A stretch of DNA of 43,048 bases from Candidatus Aminicenantota bacterium (lineage in GTDB: Bacteria; Acidobacteriota; Aminicenantia; Aminicenantales; UBA4085), in the NCBI GenBank assembly GCA_022866045.1, contig JALHTW010000320.1, positions 1-43,048 on the forward strand. The letters are read 5' to 3'. Shown here in pieces: positions 34,796 through 43,048 of this stretch. Under the pieces are notes generated by a model that did not search any database, had not been told where the DNA came from, and saw only the letters and a program-made list of their open reading frames with translations. Both the position numbers and the translations under genes were made by a program. Position 1 is the first letter of the stretch. Each line of letters starts with the position of its first letter.

Positions 34796-37700
34796 CTAAT
34801 TTTCCGCTTTTTTCCTTCTCAGCTTTAAGACGATATCGTCCAGGATCGAATACACGACCGGGACGACGACCAGCGTCAGGACCGTCGAGCTGATCAGGCC
34901 GCCGATGATCGTGTAGCCGATCCCCGCCCGGAAGCTCGAACTCGTCCCGAACCCCGCCGCGACCGGGATCATGGCCAGGATCATGGCCAGCGTGGTCATG
35001 AGGATGGGCCGCAGCCGCGTCGAGCCGGCCTCGATGATGGCCTCGAACCGCTTCAATCCTCTCTTCCGGAGCGTATTTGTGTAGTCGACGAGCAGGATCG
35101 AGTTCTTAGTCACCAGCCCCATCAGCATGATCAAACCGATAAAAGCGACCATGTCGAAGAGCTTGTTCGCGAGCAGGAGCCCGAGCACTGCGCCGATGAT
35201 CGAAAGCGGAAGAGCGAGCATGATGACGAACGGCTGGACGAAGGATCCGAATTGGGAAGCTAAGACCATATAGACGAACACGACGGCCAGGCCCAGGGCA
35301 AGGAAAAAAGAAGCGAACATCCTTTGGTTCTGTTCGACCTGCCCTCCGAACTCATAGGTGATCCCCTTGGGAAACGGAATGGCGGAAAGGGCGGCATTGA
35401 CTTTCTGAGTGATCTCATTGAGAGCTCGGCCTCTGAGAATATTGGCCCCGATGACGATCTGCCGTGTCCGGTTGGCCCGCTTGATCTGGGTCGGCCCGTT
35501 GACGGTCTGGAGGCTGGCAACCTGATCCAAGGTGATGGAACTGCCCTTCATCGTGGGCAGATAAACCCGGCTGAGTCTTTCCAGGTTGAAGCGGACATCC
35601 TCTGAGGCGCGGACCCGGATGTCGACGAGCTTCTCAGCCTCGCGGTATCTGGATGCGATGTCGCCATCCACAAACGACCGCATAAGGGAGGCGATCTGAG
35701 CGGTGCCAGTCCCGAGCCGGGAGGCACGGTCGCGGTCGATCCGAATCTGGAACTCGGGCTTGGGAGGCCGGAGGTCGCTGTTAACGTCGACCAGCCCGTT
35801 GATGTTCTGAAGGGCAAGCTTGACGTCCTCGCTGGCGGCGGTCAGGCCGGCGAGGTCCGTCCCTTTCAGATTGATCTGAATGGGGAGCTGCTGCATGGAG
35901 GCGAACGCCGCTCCTCCCATCGAAACAGACTCCTGGAACGTGATGGCGGCGCCCGGAATGTCCTCCACAAGGGGACGCAATCTGTCCTGGTACCCCCGGG
36001 CCTCTTTCGTCCGAATTTTCAGTTTCACATTGATGGAGGCCACATCGGAGGAGCCGTCGGTCGAGCCCACGACCGTAGCTATATCCCCGATCTCGGGCTG
36101 CTCGTTCAGGATCTTTTCGATCGACCTGACGATCTTGTCGGTCTGCTCGAGCGAGCTGCCCGAAGCGGTCTGGATCTGCAAATTGAATTCCGGACGCTCC
36201 CCGTGAGGGGTTCCGCCCGTCCCGACGACGGTGAAGAGGTAGGCGCTCAGCAGGAAAACGGCCGTTGTGGCGGCGACCATGGTTTTCCGGTGCTTCAGGG
36301 CCCAGCGCAGCAGAGGCCGGTAGTTGTTGCCCAGCTTTTCGTAGATCTTAGACACCAGGTTCTGAAAACGCGACGACAGCGTCTTCTTGTGGCTTTTCTC
36401 GACTTTTTTGAAGAAATGGGCCGAGAGCATCGGGGCGAACGTGAATGCCTAGAACAACGAGATCATGACCGCGGCCGCGACCGTCACGCCGAACTGGCGG
36501 AAGAATTTTCCGGCGATGCCGGTGGTGAAGGCGACCGGAAGAAAGACAGCGACGATCGTCAGGGTCGTGGCCGTGACGGCCAGGCCCACTTCGGACGTCC
36601 CGTCGCTCGCCGCATTTCGCGGGTCCTGCCCCAGCTTTTCCATGTGCCGGAAGATGTTCTCGCGGACGACGATGGCGTCATCGATCAAGAGGCCGACCGA
36701 GAGGCTCAGCGCGAGCAGGGTAATGATGTTCACCGTGTAGCCGAGCGCGCTCATGACGGCGAAAGTGGCGATGATGCAGACGGGCAACCCGGCCACGGTG
36801 ATGAGCGTGTTGCGGAGGTCGCCGAAGGAGAACAGGACGACGAGCCCGGCGAACAGGATGCCCAGGATCAAGCTCCGGATCACCTCGTCGCGGGAGTCCT
36901 TGATCATCAAAGATGAGTCTGTGGCCGTGCGGACGTCCAGGTCGGGATTAGCCGCCCTGATGCCGGCGATCATTCTATTCACCTGATCTGCGACTTTGAC
37001 CGTGTTGGTCCCCGACTGCTTCTGGACGATGAGCGAGACGCATTCCTGACCGTTGATCCGGGAGATCGTCCTTTTGGTCTTAAAGGCGTCCTTGACGATG
37101 GCGATGTCTTTCAAATAGACCGATTGGCCGCCGACGTTGGCCACGACGATGTCCTGCATCTCCCGAAGGCTCGTGAACTCGGCCTTGGTCCGGATCAGGA
37201 AATCCTGGGATTTCTCCGTCACCCGGCCGGCCGGCAGGTTCAGGTTCTCGCCCCGTATGGCCTGGGTGACCTGAGCGATGGAGATTCCCTGGGCATTCAT
37301 TTTATCCAGGTCAACTTCGACCTGGATCTCCCGCTCCAGTCCTCCGATGAGGTCGACGGAGCCGACCCCGTCCACCTGCTGGATCTGGGTTTTGATCTTA
37401 TCATCGACAAAGGAGCGGACTTCGGGAAGGCTCATCTTGCCGCTCTTGCTCAGGATGGCGAAGGAGATGATGGGGGACGCCGAAGGATCGAACTTGTTGA
37501 TGATGGGTTCGATGATTTCCCGGGGAAGGGTGTTCCGGATCGCGGCGACCTTTTCCCGGACCTCGGTGGCGGCCAGCTGAGCGTCCTTCTCCAGGACGAA
37601 CGAGACCAGGATGACCGAGACCCCTTCGGCCGAAGTCGAGTTGATTTTATCGACGCCATTGATGGTGCTGAGGACGTCCTCGATCGGCTTGCTGACCTGG

Positions 37701-37882
37701 GATTCCATCTCTTCGGGGCCGACACCGGGGTTGGCGATGGTGACGGCGACGATCGGCAGGGAGATGTCGGGCATCAGGTCCACGCCGAGCCGGGAATAGG
37801 ACAGGACACCCACGACCACCAGCGCGACGATGACCATGGTGATGAAGATGGGCTGCTTGATTGAGATATCGGCGATTTTCAT
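34796..37882 (-). pseudogene. RND (HAE1/AcrB-type) efflux transporter interrupted by one in-frame TAG codon at 36449-36451
   Basis: MKIADISIKQPIFITMVIVALVVVGVLSYSRLGVDLMPDISLP... ends ...AAAVMISLF*; same frame continues AFTFAPMLSAHFFKKVEK...; full span 1028 sense/stop codons as expected for RND. Confidence 0.9.
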
Positions 37883-37896
37883 GGCGGGGCCGCTCC

Positions 37897-38826
37897 TTAA
37901 TCCTGGCTGGTCTTGGGCTCGACGACCTTGATCTTATCCTTGTCATTGAGCTGGCCGGCGCCTGTCGTCACGATCCGCTCGTCGCCCTTGAGGCCGGAGA
38001 GGATCTCGACGACGTCGCCGACGACGGCGCCCACGGTCACGGGATTGATCCGGGCCAGGCCGTTGTCGGCGAAGAAGACGTATTTCTGTCCGCCCCGGTC
38101 CACGACGGCCGTGAGAGGGACGACGAGGGCCGAGCGCTGGCTTTCGATCCATTCGACCTCGGCATACATTCCCGGCTTGATGCGGTGGCCGGAGTTCGGG
38201 ATGCTCAGCTCGACGTCGATCGTCCGGCTCACGGGATTGCAGATCGGGCTGATGTTGGTCACCCGGGCCGCGAAGGTCTCGCCCGGATAGGCTTCCAGGG
38301 TCACCCGGGCGGCCTCGCCCATTTGGATGAACCGGATCTTCTTTTCATCGACCGCGGCGACGGCCTTTACCGTGTCGATATCGACCAGGTTCATGAGCGG
38401 CGCGCTGGGGTTGACGGTCGCGCCCGGGTTCAGGATGATCCGGGACACGACGCCCTTCCCATCGCTCTTGACCTCATAAGGCTTGTATTCATAGCCGACC
38501 TCGTCGCGGTTGACGATGGCCACGACCTGGCCCGGTTCGACGGCGCTTCCCATCTTGACCAGGTTCTGGGCGATCTTTCCGGCCGCCTTCGAATAAATGG
38601 CGATCTCGGAATCCGCCTGGATACTCCCCGAGGCATGGGTTTTCTCGGTGATGTTCATCCGGGTGGGCTGAACGGACTCGACCGGGACGATGTTTTCGGG
38701 GGCCGGCTGACTCATCGCCTTTTTCTTGGCCTGGATGTTCTGGTTGGCCCGATAACCGACGAACGCCGCCAGGGCGATCAGGATCAAAACGACAAAAGTT
38801 CTTCCGATGATCTTTCCGATTCTCAT
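37897..38826 (-). CDS. RND efflux periplasmic adaptor (MFP) subunit
   Basis: SIQADSEIAIYSKAAGKIAQNLVKMGSAVEPGQVVAIVNRDE...VDVELSIPNSGHRIKPGMYAEVEW; GGGAGG RBS. Confidence 0.9.
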   Translation of the reverse strand: MRIGKIIGRTFVVLILIALAAFVGYRANQNIQAKKKAMSQPAPENIVPVESVQPTRMNITEKTHASGSIQADSEIAIYSKAAGKIAQNLVKMGSAVEPGQVVAIVNRDEVGYEYKPYEVKSDGKGVVSRIILNPGATVNPSAPLMNLVDIDTVKAVAAVDEKKIRFIQMGEAARVTLEAYPGETFAARVTNISPICNPVSRTIDVELSIPNSGHRIKPGMYAEVEWIESQRSALVVPLTAVVDRGGQKYVFFADNGLARINPVTVGAVVGDVVEILSGLKGDERIVTTGAGQLNDKDKIKVVEPKTSQD

Positions 38827-40127
38827 ATTTTCCTCCCACATGAGCGGAACAGACTGTATTTGCTCAAGGTATGATTATAAATGAGTTGCAGATAATTCAG
38901 CCGGGCGCTCTCGAGCACGTTCTGAGCGTCGATGAGGTCCGTGGCACTGAGGAGGCCGTTCTGGTAGCGCTCCTCCGCGACCCGCAGCGCGTCCTCGGCC
39001 TGCTTGATCTTCAATTTTTCGATCTCAAGCTTCTGCTCAATTGTCTTCAGGTCTGATAGGGAGTTCTCGATCTCCGCCGTGACCGTCCTTTCGAGATCAA
39101 TCTTTCTCATCTCGACAGCCTTCAGGTTGGATTCGGCCTGCGCCACCTGCGAGCTGACACGGAAGCCGTCGAACGCCGGATAAGTGATGGAAAGCAGGGC
39201 TGTCCAGTTGCCCTTGATCTTGTCCATCTCAGGCATGAACCCGTTGCGGAACTCGTAATTGAACGACGCGGTCACAGTCGGCTTGTTGCCCGTCTTCGTC
39301 AGGCCGAGGGAGGCCTGGCCGAGCTTGAGCTGGTGTCCGACCTGCTGGAATTCGACGCGGTTGGCCAACGCTTCCTTGATGAGCTCGTCCTGAATGAAAT
39401 TCGCCGGTTCAAATCCGAGTTCGGCGGCCGGCTCGAACGCGGCATCCTCGTCGCGGCCGGCCAGGGCATTGAAGGTGATCCTGAACTTGTGGATGCTGTT
39501 CTCGAAATCGATCTTCTGCGCCTGGAGGGTGCTGATCTGGACTTGGACGAGTGATGTCTCGAAACTCGAGGCCAGCCCGGCCTTAAACCTCTGGCTCATG
39601 ATGTCCAGCTTCTTCTCGAAGGCTTTAAGGTTTTCGTCCAGGACCTTGATCGCTTCCTTGAAAAAGACCGTTCCATAGAAAAGCGGGACGACCTGGTAGG
39701 AGAGCACGTGCTTGGTCAGGACGACGCCGTCCTGGGCCAGCTCGAGCCCGGCCTTGCTCATCTCTACGGTCCTGGCTGTCCGTCCCCAGTTGAACACCTG
39801 CCCCATGATGGAGCCTCGCATGCTGTAATTGTTGGGAGTGCCGAACTTGATGGTCCGCATTTCTCCCCCAAAGGGAAACTGGAACTCCCCAAAGAGGCTC
39901 ATCCGGGTGTAATTCCCCGATACATTAGCCTGAGGCCAGTACTGGCTCTTACTCTCGTTGATCTTGAGCTCGGCGCCGGTCACGGACTCCGCGGCGATCT
40001 GGACCTGCTCGTTGTTCTTGAGCAGGAGCTCGGCGGATTCTTTGAGCGTTATCCTTTCCTGAGCGAAGGCCGCCGTCGCGCACAGCAGGGCCAGGGCCAG
40101 GACTGTTTTATGAACGTGTTGAATCAT
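38823..40127 (-). CDS. TolC-like outer membrane efflux protein
   Basis: Signal peptide; ITLKESAELLLKNNEQVQIAAESV...VAEERYQNGLLSATDLIDAQNVLESARLNYLQLIYNH. Confidence 0.92.
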   Translation of the reverse strand: MIQHVHKTVLALALLCATAAFAQERITLKESAELLLKNNEQVQIAAESVTGAELKINESKSQYWPQANVSGNYTRMSLFGEFQFPFGGEMRTIKFGTPNNYSMRGSIMGQVFNWGRTARTVEMSKAGLELAQDGVVLTKHVLSYQVVPLFYGTVFFKEAIKVLDENLKAFEKKLDIMSQRFKAGLASSFETSLVQVQISTLQAQKIDFENSIHKFRITFNALAGRDEDAAFEPAAELGFEPANFIQDELIKEALANRVEFQQVGHQLKLGQASLGLTKTGNKPTVTASFNYEFRNGFMPEMDKIKGNWTALLSITYPAFDGFRVSSQVAQAESNLKAVEMRKIDLERTVTAEIENSLSDLKTIEQKLEIEKLKIKQAEDALRVAEERYQNGLLSATDLIDAQNVLESARLNYLQLIYNHTLSKYSLFRSCGRKI

Positions 40128-40735
40128 CTCGCATCCTCCATGACGTGTTTGATGAGGCCGATAAAGAAATGGGCGGCCGTTTTGGCTTCAGCCTTATGGC
40201 CCTCGAGCAGCTTGATGCCGATGCCGATCTGCAGGGTTTTGATGAATTTCAGGAGCTCATCCAGGTCGAAGGGCAGCCGTTCCTCGGATATTTTCTTCTT
40301 GAGGATCTCCCGGATGAACCCGCCGTGGGAATCGTAGCTTCGCCTGGACTTCCGGAGGGAAGCTTCGCCCCCGAACCGGACGAACCCGCACATGCAGGGC
40401 AGGAACATCTTCAGGAATGCGCGGTTCTTCTCGAAATATTCGAGATAGAAACCGATCGTCTGTTCGAGCGCCTCGAGGAATGAAGACTTCTCCGAGATCC
40501 GGCTTTGGATCTCTTCCTCCACCTTCCGGGCTTCCCGCTCCAGAAGGTGGAGGTAAATCTCGTCCTTGCTCTTGAAATAATAATAGAGCGTTCCTTTGGC
40601 CAGTTCGGCCGCCTCGGCGATGTCGTTCATCCGGGCCTGGTAGTAGCCTTTCTCGGCGAAGACATTCTCGGCCGCCATGACGATGCACGCTAGGCGCGCC
40701 TTCTCCTCGCGCTCCCGTCGTTCTTTCACGCCCAT
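40124..40735 (-). CDS. TetR/AcrR-family transcriptional regulator
   Basis: ACIVMAAENVFAEKGYYQARMNDIAEAAELAKGTLYYYFKSKDEIYLHLLE. Confidence 0.95.
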   Translation of the reverse strand: MGVKERREREEKARLACIVMAAENVFAEKGYYQARMNDIAEAAELAKGTLYYYFKSKDEIYLHLLEREARKVEEEIQSRISEKSSFLEALEQTIGFYLEYFEKNRAFLKMFLPCMCGFVRFGGEASLRKSRRSYDSHGGFIREILKKKISEERLPFDLDELLKFIKTLQIGIGIKLLEGHKAEAKTAAHFFIGLIKHVMEDAR

Positions 40736-40775
40736 GTTCGGACTCCTCTTCTCCCGCTCGATGCCGCGGGGATTT

Positions 40776-40789
40776 TGACCAATTAGTCA
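40776..40789. promoter_or_regulatory. Candidate TetR-family operator
   Basis: TGACCAATTAGTCA imperfect palindrome just downstream of the tetR promoter; second half-site-like agtcata at 40804-40810. Confidence 0.5.
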
Positions 40790-40807
40790 TATTTCAACTA
40801 GCCAGTC

Positions 40808-40836
40808 ATAATAAGCCGCACTCCTCGATTTGTCAA
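40808..40836 (-). promoter_or_regulatory. Sigma70-type promoter of the tetR-efflux operon
   Basis: Minus strand TTGACA - 17 nt - TATTAT. Confidence 0.65.
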
Positions 40837-40843
40837 GCCGTAT

Positions 40844-40871
40844 TTGACATCCGTTTCCTTCGTGTTATAAG
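40844..40871 (+). promoter_or_regulatory. Candidate promoter of the M20 peptidase gene
   Basis: TTGACA - 16 nt - TATAAG. Confidence 0.5.
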
Positions 40872-41087
40872 TTTATTCCCTTCATGAAAAGCTGCCGAAA
40901 GGAGCTCTGGTTCAACGTTCCGGCCCGCCGCGCACCCCGGGCCGCCTCGGGGGCACTATGGCCAAGGCCGACGCCCGTTCTCAATCAGGTTACGGGCCCC
41001 GCCGATCTGAGCACGCTTCCTTACAAAAACATCCCGAAGACCCTTTACCCTTTATATAAAGAGACTGGAAAAAAATAAGGAGGAGAC

Positions 41088-42620
41088 ATGAACCGGAAAT
41101 CAACGATCAGGATCCTGCTCGTCGTTCTCATCACTCTTTCCTGTGCATCCCTTCCCTTCAGCCAGGGGAAAGAAAAGGTCAAGATCGCCAAGGAAAAACA
41201 GCTCGTTCTAAACTGGCTCAGCCAGCCCCAAACCGTGGAAAAATTCGGGAAGATCTCGGATGCGATATGGTCGTATGCCGAGCTCGGCCTTCAAGAATAT
41301 AACTCCTCGAAGCTCCTGGCCGATACGCTCGAGCAGGCCGGGTTCAAAGTCGAGCGCGGCGTAGCCGGGATGCCGACATGTTTCGTCGCGTCCTACGGCT
41401 CGGGGAAACCCGTGATCGGGCTTCTTGGAGAATTCGACGCCCTGCCCATGCTCTCTCAGAAAGGTCGCGTCCCCAGCCAAGACCCGCTCGTCGAAGGAGC
41501 GCCGGGACATGGGTGCGGCCATAACACGATGTGCACGGCCGCCGCGTCCGCGGCCATCGCCGTGAAGGAAGCGATGGACAAATACGGCATGAAGGGAACG
41601 ATCAAGGTCTTCGGCTCGCCCGCCGAAGAAATCGTCGCCAGCCGTCCGCATATGATCCGCGCCGGCCTCTTCAACGACGTGGACGCCGTCATCGACAACC
41701 ACAGCGGGAGCGGGTTCGGAACTAGCTATGGAAGAGGCGGAAACGCCGTCTTTTCCGTGATCTTTTCTTTCCGAGGGAAAACCGCGCACGGCGCGAATGC
41801 ATGGGCCGGCCGCAGCGCCCTGGACGCCGTGGAGATCATGAACGTCGCGACCAATTACCTCCGCGAGCACCTCGACCCCGCCTACCGGATGCACTATGTC
41901 GTCATCGAGGGCGGGCAAGCGCCGAATGTCGTGCCCGACAAGGCCAGCGTCTGGTATTACGTCCGGAACAGCGACGAAAGAGTCGAGGAAATGTTCGAGC
42001 GGGTCCTGAACTGCGCGAAGGCCGGCGCCCTGGCCTCGGGGACTGAATTGTCTTCGGTCCGGTTCATCGCCGCTGTTCATCAAAGCTACAGCAACAGGGC
42101 CGCGGCCGAGCTCCTCCAAAAGAATATCGAGCTCGTCGGCATGCCGCCGTGGACCGAGGATGAGAATGCCTTCGCCAAAACCCTCCAGAAAGAGCTGAAA
42201 GCCAAGGAAGAGGGCCTGCCGACGAAAGTCGATTCGCTCCGAGGGCCCAGCCCTGTTTCCATCGGAGGAGGCTCGACCGATGTCGGCGATGTGACGCTTA
42301 TCGCCCCAACGGCGTCGATCCGCTTCCCAGGCCAGGTTCCCGGCGCTATCGGCCATCACTGGTCGTCCGTGGCCTGTAATTACGGTTCGACGGCCTGGAA
42401 AGGATTGAACGCCGGGGCAAAGGCCATTGCCGCGTCCGCGATCGACCTGATGACCAAGCCGGAAGAGCTCAAAAAGCTCCGGGCGGAATTCGAGGAGACT
42501 TCAAAGAAATATCCCTATAAGTCCTTTTTGCCGGCCGACGCCAAACCGCCGCTGGACATCAACGAAGAGCTGATGAAGAGGTACCGGCCGCTGCTCGAGA
42601 AGTTTATAATCGAGAAATAA
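41088..42620 (+). CDS. Exported M20-family amidohydrolase, AbgB-like
   Basis: RBS aaggaggag; signal peptide; GLLGEFDALPMLSQ, GHGCGHNTMCTAAASAAIAVKEAM, FSFRGKTAHGANAWAGRSALDAVEIMN, SIGGGSTDVGDV. Confidence 0.9.
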   Translation: MNRKSTIRILLVVLITLSCASLPFSQGKEKVKIAKEKQLVLNWLSQPQTVEKFGKISDAIWSYAELGLQEYNSSKLLADTLEQAGFKVERGVAGMPTCFVASYGSGKPVIGLLGEFDALPMLSQKGRVPSQDPLVEGAPGHGCGHNTMCTAAASAAIAVKEAMDKYGMKGTIKVFGSPAEEIVASRPHMIRAGLFNDVDAVIDNHSGSGFGTSYGRGGNAVFSVIFSFRGKTAHGANAWAGRSALDAVEIMNVATNYLREHLDPAYRMHYVVIEGGQAPNVVPDKASVWYYVRNSDERVEEMFERVLNCAKAGALASGTELSSVRFIAAVHQSYSNRAAAELLQKNIELVGMPPWTEDENAFAKTLQKELKAKEEGLPTKVDSLRGPSPVSIGGGSTDVGDVTLIAPTASIRFPGQVPGAIGHHWSSVACNYGSTAWKGLNAGAKAIAASAIDLMTKPEELKKLRAEFEETSKKYPYKSFLPADAKPPLDINEELMKRYRPLLEKFIIEK

Positions 42621-42671
42621 AAAGGGGACATGTCTCGAGAGAACATTTAAAAAGTGCGCATTTCGCGCCTC

Positions 42672-42698
42672 ACGTCTTCTCGGCGGACGTCTTTTTTT
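42672..42698 (+). terminator. Candidate intrinsic terminator after the M20 gene
   Basis: acgtc-ttctcggcg-gacgt short stem followed by cttttttt. Confidence 0.4.
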
Positions 42699-42749
42699 GA
42701 TCAATTCGGACAGACATGCCGAATTCAAAAACCAAATGAATCCAGGCCC

Positions 42750-42934
42750 TAACCTGAATTATCCATAAATTGCGTCGTTTCCTCGAGAAGAGAATTTGCA
42801 GATGGCGCCGAATTAAGACGAGGGGGACACGATCCCAAATTCCGGAGAATTTGGGTCATGTCCCCGAATTTGGTGCCCGTCTGCAAATTCAGGACCTGGA
42901 GATACCAACGTAATTCATGAATAATTCAGACTAA
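42750..42934. mobile_element. MITE/REP-like non-autonomous palindromic element, copy 2
   Basis: Highly similar along its whole length to 8314-8499 (taacctgaattat[c]cataaattgc...gggggacacgatcccaaattccggagaatttgggtcatgtccccgaatt...gtaattcatgaataattcaga). Confidence 0.75.
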
Positions 42935-42967
42935 AAATCTTCATCCGAATTCGGTCTGTGTGCCGAT

Positions 42968-43048
42968 TTATTTCCTGAAATCGACATCATCCGGCAATTC
43001 GTTTTTATCGGCCAGCGGGTCATAGGGAAAATGGGCGGCTAAGTGCTC
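42968..43048 (-). CDS. C-terminal end of an unidentified protein, truncated by window edge
   Basis: Minus frame from the window edge reads EHLAAHFPYDPLADKNELPDDVDFRK*. Confidence 0.45.
   Translation of the reverse strand, partial: EHLAAHFPYDPLADKNELPDDVDFRK

Noticed and set aside
36449-36451. Genome-wide UAG reassignment or pyrrolysine use
   Set aside because: Several intact genes in the window terminate with TAG, so a single event in the RND gene is simpler
37861-38874. 337-aa plus-strand ORF opposite the MFP adaptor
   Set aside because: Antisense shadow of a clear adaptor gene with RBS and conserved motifs
40884-41078. 64-aa plus ORF in the M20 leader
   Set aside because: No good RBS, Pro/Arg-rich random-looking translation; mentioned only as part of the leader
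41208-42359. 383-aa minus-strand ORF opposite the M20 peptidase
   Set aside because: Antisense shadow of a clear M20 gene
1-43048. CRISPR arrays, rRNA, tRNA genes or prophage modules
   Set aside because: No regularly spaced repeats, no rRNA-like segments, no convincing cloverleaf, and no phage structural genes were recognised by eye; tRNAscan/Infernal would be decisive

Overview
The window is a gene-dense bacterial chromosome segment, moderately GC-rich. Gene content (pseudopilins, lpxB, archaeal/eukaryotic-type ProS, zinc-ribbon/TPR Ser/Thr kinase, DUF6599, DUF1844) would fit an Acidobacteriota/Aminicenantes-like genome, but that is inference only. Most of it is housekeeping: pseudopilins-lpxB; pcm-proS; coaE; hup; nfeD-slipin-SPOR-lnt-prfB; mazG; DUF1844-ribF; pyrR-pyrC-rnc; fbp; a TetR-OMF-MFP-RND efflux operon; an exported M20 peptidase. 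Less ordinary loci: (i) a three-gene HisC/CobD-like + CDP-alcohol phosphotransferase + cytidylyltransferase operon that could make a lipid or polymer headgroup; (ii) three PilZ-like genes around a NarL-type regulator whose receiver domain has lost its phosphorylation residues; (iii) a DUF6599 // DUF362 - Tat-signal radical SAM - membrane spermidine-synthase-like locus without visible Memo/AMMECR1 partners; (iv) two copies of a ~186-bp palindromic MITE/REP-like element with 23-bp terminal inverted repeats; (v) prfB with a +1 programmed frameshift site; (vi) two apparently broken genes, pyrC (1-nt insertion) and the RND pump (single in-frame TAG). No CRISPR array, rRNA or convincing tRNA was seen. 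All calls are by eye from sequence and motifs; no database search was run.
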